Assembly (NCBI GenBank): GCA_944372745.1
Contig: CALWAB010000079.1
Coordinates: 1-20,679, forward strand
Direction of reading: 5' to 3'
From: an uncultured Clostridia bacterium
GTDB lineage: Bacteria > Bacillota > Clostridia > Christensenellales > UBA1242
DNA: 20,679 nucleotides
Positions 9,078 to 13,847 of the stretch are shown here, in pieces; the stretch's first letter is position 1, and the number at the start of each line of letters is the position of its first letter. A model generated the notes under the pieces. The model was not told the origin of the DNA, ran no database searches, and saw only the letters and a program-made list of their open reading frames with translations. The position numbers and the translations under genes are program-made.

Positions 9078-9425
9078 TTAAGAAATTATTCCTAGACTTA
9101 ATGACAAAGCATAGTCGATATCTTTCATCATAGATTTTGGAAGCGTGCCTAAACATTCTCCAAGTCGCCTTTTATCTAAAGTGCGTATTTGTTCACAAAG
9201 AATTATTGAGTCTTTTGTTAGTCCATAATTTTCACAAGGCAATTCAATGTGAGTAGGCAGTTTTGCTTTTGATAATTGACTTGTAATAGCGGCTACAATT
9301 ACAGTAGGGGCGTATTTATTGCCTATGTCGTTTTGAAGAATTAAAACAGGGCGTATACCACCTTGTTCACTTCCTACTACAGGGCTTAAATCAGCATAGT
9401 AAATTTCACCGCGTTTTACAGTCAT
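9078..9425 (-). CDS. ndoA: MazF/PemK-family mRNA interferase (EndoA-like toxin)
   Basis: A 115-residue type II toxin, very close by eye to Bacillus EndoA through the block VKRGEIYYADLSPVVGSEQG and on to IRPVLILQNDIGN. The catalytic arginine (R25) and threonine (T48) of EndoA occur at the same residue numbers here. The family cuts single-stranded RNA at short specific sequences, often UACAU in Bacillota; the site for this protein is not predictable from sequence alone. The start ATG (complement of 9423-9425) is 1 nt after the stop of a 58-aa gene, and its AAAGGAG site is inside the end of that gene, so the two are translationally coupled as expected for a toxin-antitoxin pair. The toxin looks intact. 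It converges with the DUF6273-like gene; no terminator was seen in the 62 nt between them. Confidence 0.93.
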   Translation of the reverse strand: MTVKRGEIYYADLSPVVGSEQGGIRPVLILQNDIGNKYAPTVIVAAITSQLSKAKLPTHIELPCENYGLTKDSIILCEQIRTLDKRRLGECLGTLPKSMMKDIDYALSLSLGIIS

Positions 9426-9426
9426 T

Positions 9427-9603
9427 TTATACTCCTTTGAGATAATCTAAATAAATGTCAAGACTTTGATTTTCAATTTCTACATTAAGTGAGTCCACTT
9501 GTAGATAATCAAAGTCAATTTTTTTTAATTCCTTTTTCATTTTATGCAAATCTTTTGTTATTTTGTTACTAACTTTTGTATTTTTGTTGTTATCTATATT
9601 CAA
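9427..9603 (-). CDS. Probable antitoxin of the MazF-like toxin, TTG start
   Basis: A 58-codon gene on the minus strand starting at TTG (complement of 9601-9603) with a perfect AGGAGG 6 nt upstream (complement of 9610-9615). Predicted protein: a basic, Asn/Lys-rich first half (MNIDNNKNTK..., KDLHKMKKELKK) and an acidic second half (IDFDYLQVDSLNVEIE... ending LDYLKGV). It ends 1 nt before the toxin start. In EndoA systems the antitoxin binds DNA through an N-terminal ribbon-helix-helix and inhibits the toxin with a C-terminal segment; this protein is about 35 residues shorter than Bacillus EndoAI and I cannot see a clear ribbon-helix-helix, so it may be a reduced antitoxin using only the neutralising segment. 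The identity rests on position, coupling and size rather than on sequence similarity. A possible -10 (TATAAT, complement of 9664-9669) lacks a good -35. Confidence 0.72.
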   Translation of the reverse strand: MNIDNNKNTKVSNKITKDLHKMKKELKKIDFDYLQVDSLNVEIENQSLDIYLDYLKGV

Positions 9604-9734
9604 TTATTGCCTCCTAAAAAATATTTAATCATTGGTATTGTTTGTATTTTAAAGAAAAATATTATTATAATTAATTTTAAAATTTGCATTTATGAAAATG
9701 TGTAATGCAACGAATGCTTTATTAACCTTTAATA

Positions 9735-9763
9735 TTGACATATTGAGTTTACTATGTTATTAT
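9735..9763 (+). promoter_or_regulatory. Promoter of the tandem membrane-protein genes
   Basis: TTGACA at 9735-9740, 17 nt, TATTAT at 9758-9763. The predicted start near 9770 is only about 9 nt before ATG 9779, so the ribosome binding site GGAG (9769-9772) would lie at the extreme 5' end of the mRNA. It also excludes the in-frame ATG at 9692 as the start. Confidence 0.65.
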
Positions 9764-9778
9764 ATTTTGGAGATTAAA

Positions 9779-10312
9779 ATGAGATTGAAAAAGCAAATTA
9801 AAGACAATAAAATTTTAAAAGCAGATTTAAAAAACACAGTGGCATTTTCAGTGCAAACTATATCAGGACTCGTGTTTTCCACTCAATTATTATCTATGAA
9901 TATGGGTGGTGCATTAGCAAGTGGTTTGTTTACACTTGGAGTAGGTTATTTAAATTATAAAGTTATAGAAGATTCAACCTATAGAAGATTTAGTGCAGAA
10001 TTATCAAATACAAATTTTAATCGCTTGCATTATCAATTGAGTGCTAGCGAAAGAAAAACTATAAACGAAAATATTAATAAAATTTTCAAAAATACGAAAA
10101 AATCTAATAAATTATTTATTATCAATCAAACATTGGCGGGTGTAATTGCTGGGTCATCAATCTTCAATTATATTAATAATGAACCACTACTTGCTGGTCT
10201 ATGGGGAGCAATGGCAGGGGCAATTACTATAATAAATGTGCATAATATTAATGAAAGTAACAAGATAATATCAAAAACGGGCAAACTAATTAACGATTTT
10301 GAAAAATTATAA
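9779..10312 (+). CDS. Four-helix membrane protein, first of a tandem related pair
   Basis: A 177-residue protein of unknown function. Start ATG 9779 is chosen because it has GGAG 6 nt upstream and follows the promoter; the frame also has an ATG at 9692 without any binding site and upstream of the -35 box. It has four hydrophobic segments in two hairpins, roughly 21-38 with 41-60 and 112-131 with 136-155, separated by a charged stretch (about 61-111) and followed by a Lys/Asn-rich tail. Each hairpin opens with a QT motif followed by Gly/Ala/Ser (VQTISG, NQTLAGVIAG), so the protein looks internally duplicated. The next gene has the same plan. It is not a family I recognise; a small membrane protein of an accessory region is all that can be said. 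Confidence 0.75.
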   Translation: MRLKKQIKDNKILKADLKNTVAFSVQTISGLVFSTQLLSMNMGGALASGLFTLGVGYLNYKVIEDSTYRRFSAELSNTNFNRLHYQLSASERKTINENINKIFKNTKKSNKLFIINQTLAGVIAGSSIFNYINNEPLLAGLWGAMAGAITIINVHNINESNKIISKTGKLINDFEKL

Positions 10313-10335
10313 TTTTGATTTTAAAAGGGGAGTAT

Positions 10336-10944
10336 ATGAATTTAAATAAATATAAAGATATGCGCCAAAAAGCCTTTGAAATCGTTAATCGAAATATAAA
10401 TATGAAAGAAAGTGCTATGTTTGCTTTGCAAACAGCAAGTTCGGCATCAATAGGTTATTTTCTAGCAGATGGTCAACCTTTGGCAACTATAATTAGTGCT
10501 GGTGTTACACTTGGAATGGCATATTTTTTAAATAAGGAACTAAAAGAATTGCCAGAAAAGAGATTTTATCATGGATGTCGAGCACTTGGTTTAATAACTA
10601 AAAGGGACAGCAAAGAAAGGCAAATTCAATTTAAGAAATTAAAATGGTTAACGGAAAGAGTTGGTGCCAACTTATATCTAGAAGACACTAAAAAAATGAA
10701 TACATATTCTTTGGGGCTCCAAACTTTTACAGGTTTATTGGCGGGGGCTTCAGCACTTAGTTTCGTTAATGAAGATATAAAAGTAGGTACAGTATTAATT
10801 TTAGGAGCTGGGATTTCTATGGGAATAAGTTGTCTATTACAAAAATATAAAAATAAAGACATAAAGAATATGGCAAATTATTTTTCGCAAAGATATAAAT
10901 ATGATGACGAAAGTGATGATTTTGAGTTTTTATTTAGAGATTAA
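10336..10944 (+). CDS. Four-helix membrane protein, second of the tandem related pair
   Basis: A 202-residue protein of unknown function. ATG 10336 has AAGGGGAG just upstream (10325-10332), better than the in-frame TTG at 10315, which precedes that site. Four hydrophobic segments in two hairpins, roughly 26-44 with 47-66 and 123-143 with 149-168. As in the preceding gene, each hairpin starts with a QT motif (LQTASSASIG, LQTFTGLLAGAS), the first ends in VTLGMAYFLNK against TLGVGYLNYK in the neighbour, and a charged linker of about 55 residues follows. The C-terminus is acidic (DDESDDFEF). The two genes are 23 nt apart and co-directional, so one operon and probably an old tandem duplication that has diverged strongly. 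RNA A starts about 100 nt downstream. No terminator is visible after the stop codon. Confidence 0.77.
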   Translation: MNLNKYKDMRQKAFEIVNRNINMKESAMFALQTASSASIGYFLADGQPLATIISAGVTLGMAYFLNKELKELPEKRFYHGCRALGLITKRDSKERQIQFKKLKWLTERVGANLYLEDTKKMNTYSLGLQTFTGLLAGASALSFVNEDIKVGTVLILGAGISMGISCLLQKYKNKDIKNMANYFSQRYKYDDESDDFEFLFRD

Positions 10945-11006
10945 AAGAAGTTAAAGGTTTTATTGTATATATCAATTCGTATTTTTTATAAAAGATTTAT
11001 AAAATA

Positions 11007-11035
11007 TTTACTAAATTTTAAAAATATGCTATAAT
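11007..11035 (+). promoter_or_regulatory. Extended -10 promoter of RNA A, with flanking inverted repeat
   Basis: TTTACT at 11007-11012, 17 nt, TATAAT at 11030-11035 preceded by TGC (extended -10). The expected start is near 11042. The box is embedded in an 11-bp perfect inverted repeat (11021-11031 with 11041-11051), and bases 11022-11045 recur exactly at 11317-11340 as the rnpB promoter. Confidence 0.8.
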
Positions 11036-11040
11036 ATAAA

Positions 11041-11326
11041 TAGCATATTTTAGACTATAGACAAACTACAAATAGAAAAGTGCGATGGTGCAGGGGTGAT
11101 GCCACCCTGTGGTGTGGTCTTTGGTTTAGTACTTAGACATAACTTAAGTATTAAATTATTATACTTTGTGCGTTAGCACAAAGATATATTTTATGGCGTT
11201 TTTAGTACTAAAGTAGGCTAGTACCATAACTAAGACCATAGGTGCAGGACATTGTCCTGCCCTAAAGGTTCTAGGGAACGGGTAGTTCCCTAGAAAATTC
11301 TTTTGTCTACACTCTCAAATATGCTA
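11041..11326 (+). ncRNA. RNA A: large structured non-coding RNA, one of two related copies in this window
   Basis: No ORF of note, but strong ordered secondary structure. P1 closes the element: TAGACAAA 11058-11065 with TTTGTCTA 11302-11309. An outer helix TAGCATATTT 11041-11050 pairs with 11317-11326. Inside: P2 hairpin 11093-11098/11103-11108 with an ATGC loop; P3 11114-11126/11228-11239; P4 11142-11145 + 11147-11155 with 11201-11209 + 11211-11214, carrying hairpin P4b CTTTGTGC/GCACAAAG (11164-11183, loop GTTA); P6 GCAGGAC/GTCCTGC 11244-11260; P7 11-bp stem 11269-11279/11285-11295. The same helices in the same order occur at 19480-19804 with two-sided base changes in P2, P3, P4b, P6 and P7. 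Shared single-strand words are AATAGAAA, GATATATTTTA, TAGTACC and AAGACCA. An alternative helix 11125-11133/11204-11212 is possible here but is not supported by the other copy. Promoter at 11007-11035; no terminator before rnpB. I cannot name the family. A stable, folded RNA is well supported; its function is unknown. Confidence 0.85.
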
Positions 11327-11330
11327 TAAT
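11303..11330 (+). promoter_or_regulatory. rnpB promoter, overlapping the 3' end of RNA A
   Basis: TATAAT at 11325-11330 preceded by TGC (extended -10). TTGTCT at 11303-11308, 16 nt upstream, is a fair -35 and is also the 3' strand of helix P1 of RNA A. Expected start 11336-11338. The 24 bases 11317-11340 are identical to 11022-11045. Confidence 0.75.
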
Positions 11331-11335
11331 ATAAA

Positions 11336-11711
11336 TAGCACATTTATATTTGATTTTTTAGGCTAGATGAGTGACCGAATTGGAAACAATTAGGAAAGTC
11401 CGAGCATCATAGGACAAGGTGCAAGCTAACGGCTTGTGGAGGCAACTCTAAGGAAAGTGCAACAGAGATATACCGCCATAATTTATTATGGTAAGGGTGG
11501 AAAGGCGAGGTAAGAGCTCACCAGTGCCTATGGCGACTTAGGCATTCTGTAAACCCCACCTGATGCAAGGCAGGGAGTCATTAAGGGCTGTCCGTCTGAC
11601 TCCCGACTTACGCCGCTTGAACTTGTCGGTGACGACAAGGCTAGATAGATGGTCACTCTCGACAGAACTCGGCTTACAGTCTAACCTAAAAAATCAAATA
11701 TAAGTGTGCTA
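11336..11711 (+). ncRNA. rnpB: RNase P RNA, type A-like, with a very long P1 stem
   Basis: Catalytic RNA of RNase P, which matures tRNA 5' ends together with RnpA. The universally conserved blocks are present in order: AGGAAAGTCCGAGC (11392-11405), ACAGAGATATACCGCC, GGTAAGGGTGGAAAGGCG, GGTAAGAGCTCACCAG, and at the 3' side GGCTAGATAGATGG then GACAGAACTCGGCTTACAG. The spacing and the GGTAAGAGCNCACC block match the ancestral type A plan rather than the Bacillus type B plan. P2 is GAGTGACC 11369-11376 with GGTCACTC 11651-11658. P1 is exceptional: 11334-11362 pairs with 11685-11713 over 29 positions with a single G-T pair, about 26 of them inside the predicted transcript, and is followed by a T run, so P1 doubles as the terminator. 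Exact ends are inferred from the promoter and the stem. Confidence 0.96.
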
Positions 11712-11717
11712 TTTTTT
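11685..11717 (+). terminator. rnpB terminator formed by the 3' strand of P1
   Basis: The 3' arm of the long P1 helix ends GTGTGCTA and runs into six T (11712-11717). The 5' arm is at the very start of the transcript, so the stop signal forms only when the whole RNA has been made. Confidence 0.65.
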
Positions 11718-11960
11718 GTGAACAATTTATTTAACTATTTTTTATCATAAAGCTTATAAATGGGAATTATAAGTTTAATTTGATGTTTTTATTGAAAATA
11801 TTATTTATTAACAATTTAAAAATTTACTTTTAGTGACACTGAAAATGGAGCAAAAATACTTAAGGAGTGAAAAATAATTTAAAAAATTTATTTATTTTCA
11901 CTTTATATTTGATATAAATTCAAAAACATTGTAAAAAATTATTTCATATTTTTTATTTTA
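11718..11960. other. AT-rich spacer with one hairpin
   Basis: Between rnpB and the next promoter. It contains a 10-bp stem (11750-11759 with 11767-11776, loop ATGGGAA) without a convincing T run, and an unsupported 10-codon ATG frame at 11845. No gene that I can support. Confidence 0.5.
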
Positions 11961-11969
11961 TGCTATAAT
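11961..11969 (+). promoter_or_regulatory. Extended -10 element before the 119-aa gene
   Basis: TGC followed by TATAAT at 11964-11969, the same TATGCTATAAT string used by RNA A and rnpB. No good -35 is seen at the right distance, which is usual for extended -10 promoters. The start would be near 11976, about 12 nt before ATG 11988. Confidence 0.6.
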
Positions 11970-11987
11970 ATTCAATAGGTAATTAAT

Positions 11988-12347
11988 ATGATTAATAATA
12001 AATTGGAATCTTTTTATATGCGTTTAAGTGGACAAAAATTAGAAGTGCCACAAGTTTTTCAACTCAAGAATGGTGAGTTGATAGGATTCACATCAAAGGT
12101 AATTGACATACTAAAATTATACAATGCACTTGATTTTAGCAATATGAAATGCGATGAAGAAAAACTGAAATTCATATTACAAATTGGTTGGATAACCAAA
12201 GAAAAAGATTGTAAGGAAAAAATTTACAAAACTACAAAAAGTGGCAATTTATACTTAGCGACTCGTTCATCACAGTATGAACCTACACATCCGCATTATG
12301 TATTTGTTCAAAAGAAAGTAAATAGCGAAAATAGTTTAGATAGATAA
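11988..12347 (+). CDS. Hypothetical 119-aa protein, possible winged-helix end
   Basis: Small soluble protein with no signal peptide or membrane helix. Start ATG 11988 has only a weak AGGT about 9 nt upstream, and its leader would be about 12 nt, so initiation may be inefficient. The segment from about residue 60, LKFILQIGWITKEKD...IYKTTKSGNLYL, resembles the recognition-helix-to-wing part of PadR/MarR-like regulators (leucine-rich helix, GWI turn, Y-x-T-x-x-G), but the N-terminal half does not match a family I know. It is 38 nt before cysS on the same strand with no terminator between, so the two are probably one transcript. Regulator function is only a suggestion. Confidence 0.65.
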   Translation: MINNKLESFYMRLSGQKLEVPQVFQLKNGELIGFTSKVIDILKLYNALDFSNMKCDEEKLKFILQIGWITKEKDCKEKIYKTTKSGNLYLATRSSQYEPTHPHYVFVQKKVNSENSLDR

Positions 12348-12385
12348 ATTAATTAAAAATAAAAAATAGTATAAAGGAATTTATT

Positions 12386-13807
12386 ATGTTAAAATTGTAT
12401 AATACAGCAACTAAACAAAAAGAAGTATTTAAACCTATACATCCAAATGAAGTGACTATTTATTCTTGTGGAATGACTGTTTATTCTCATCCACACATAG
12501 GGCATCTTAAGGCATATTTAATGAGTGATACACTTGTGAGATACTTGAGAGATTTAGGATATCGCGTTAAACAAGTTATGAATGTCACTGATGTAGGACA
12601 TAACCTTAATGATGAAGATGACGCTGACGATAAAATGGAAGTTCGTGCAAGACAAGAAAATACTACACCTTGGGATATAGCTCGCAAATATGAGAAAATG
12701 TTCTTTGAGAACCTTGCTGAAATGAATATTTCAAAGCCTAGCATAATTGCAAGAGCGACAGAGAATGTCAAATATATGATAGATTTGATAAAAAAGCTTG
12801 AAGATAATGGCTATGTTTACAAAACTAAAGTAGGTTTGCAATTTGACACATCGAAATTTGCTGATTACGCTAAATTTGCAAACCTTGACTTAGAAAATCA
12901 AAAAGCGGGGGCACGCGTTGAAGTAGATGACGAAAGACATAGCCCTTGGGATTTTGCACTTTGGATACTTAATAAACCTAACCATATAATGAAATGGGAT
13001 AGCCCTTGGGGCGTAGGGTATCCAGGGTGGCACATTGAATGTAGTGCTATGTGTTTGCATTACCTAGGTGAGCAAGTGGATATACACACAGGGGGTGTAG
13101 AACACATAAAGATACATCATACAAATGAAATCGCACAAAGTGAAGGTGCGACAGGTAAAAAGTTCGTAAATTATTGGATGCATAGTGGACATTTGATGGT
13201 AGACGGCACAAAGATGTCTAAGTCTTTAGGTAATGGATATACAATAGAAGATTTGAAGACAAAAGGCTATCATCCGCTTGCACTTCGCTATATGCTATTG
13301 AAAGGCGATTACAAAAAGTCATTCAATTTTACATGGGAAAACATACACAATGCACAGAATGAATTAATAAAAATCTGGCGTATAATGAGTACACTTGTCA
13401 ATAATGTAGGTGGAGAAATAATAGACAAATATCTCAATAAATTCCGTGATGCACTTGATGATGATTTAAATACATCATTGGCAATAACTTCGCTTTGGGA
13501 TTTATTGAATAGCAAAGAAAATCCAGCAGATAAATTGGCTACATTAATAAAATTTGATAAAGTCTTAGGCTTAGATTTAGAAAATGCAGATTATAGATTG
13601 AACGAATTAGAAGATTATCAAGGTATAAGTCAATTAGATAAACAAACTGCACGCTTGTTATTGAGCGATAGAGAACAAGCGAGAAAAGATAAAAACTATC
13701 AATTAGCAGATGAAATAAGAAACAAAATAGAAAATATGGGATTTGTCATAGAAGATAGCAAATCAGGTTCTGATATAAAACTTAAAGATTATGGCAAATT
13801 AGAATAA
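12386..13807 (+). CDS. cysS: Cysteine--tRNA ligase
   Basis: Class I aminoacyl-tRNA synthetase (473 aa, normal length) that charges tRNA-Cys. The catalytic core has HIGH as HIGH at residues 37-40 and KMSKS at 276-280. The zinc-site residues that give cysteine specificity are present: C28 (CGMTVY), C219 (WHIECSAMC), H244 and E248. The block DIHTGGVEHIKIHHTNEIAQSE has HTGG...IHHTNE where E. coli has HGGG...FPHHENE, a known sequence variant rather than a defect. The C-terminal helical anticodon-binding region with a typical RKDKNYQLADEIRNKIE motif is intact. AAAGGA lies 7 nt before the ATG. It probably shares the upstream extended -10 promoter with the 119-aa gene, and ends at a two-way terminator facing the pyruvate oxidoreductase gene. 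Confidence 0.97.
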   Translation: MLKLYNTATKQKEVFKPIHPNEVTIYSCGMTVYSHPHIGHLKAYLMSDTLVRYLRDLGYRVKQVMNVTDVGHNLNDEDDADDKMEVRARQENTTPWDIARKYEKMFFENLAEMNISKPSIIARATENVKYMIDLIKKLEDNGYVYKTKVGLQFDTSKFADYAKFANLDLENQKAGARVEVDDERHSPWDFALWILNKPNHIMKWDSPWGVGYPGWHIECSAMCLHYLGEQVDIHTGGVEHIKIHHTNEIAQSEGATGKKFVNYWMHSGHLMVDGTKMSKSLGNGYTIEDLKTKGYHPLALRYMLLKGDYKKSFNFTWENIHNAQNELIKIWRIMSTLVNNVGGEIIDKYLNKFRDALDDDLNTSLAITSLWDLLNSKENPADKLATLIKFDKVLGLDLENADYRLNELEDYQGISQLDKQTARLLLSDREQARKDKNYQLADEIRNKIENMGFVIEDSKSGSDIKLKDYGKLE

Positions 13808-13812
13808 ATAAG

Positions 13813-13840
13813 AAAAAGACCAATTTAAATTGGTCTTTTT
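13813..13840. terminator. Two-way Rho-independent terminator between cysS and nifJ
   Basis: Perfect stem of 11 bp or more (13813-13823 with 13830-13840, AAAAAGACCAA/TTGGTCTTTTT) whose centre is itself palindromic. T runs on both strands let it serve the convergent genes; it is 5 nt after the cysS stop codon and 7 nt from the nifJ stop codon. Confidence 0.93.
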
Positions 13841-13847
13841 GCGTATA

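Noticed and set aside
9692..9778. N-terminal extension of the first tandem membrane protein from ATG 9692
   Set aside because: No ribosome binding site, and the TTGACA/TATTAT promoter lies downstream of that ATG.
11125..11212. Perfect 9-bp helix TTTAGTACT/AGTACTAAA in RNA A
   Set aside because: RNA B cannot form it, whereas the alternative P4 pairing is present in both copies; kept only as a possible alternative fold.
11058..11309. RNA A and RNA B as miniature inverted-repeat transposons, since TAGACAAA/TTTGTCTA flank both
   Set aside because: Internal helices co-vary and the interiors have diverged while pairing is kept; no target-site duplication is seen around the 8-bp ends. RNA structure explains the repeats better.
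11845..11877. Ten-codon ATG frame after rnpB with a nearby AAGGAG
   Set aside because: The AAGGAG is inside the frame rather than before it, and nothing supports translation.
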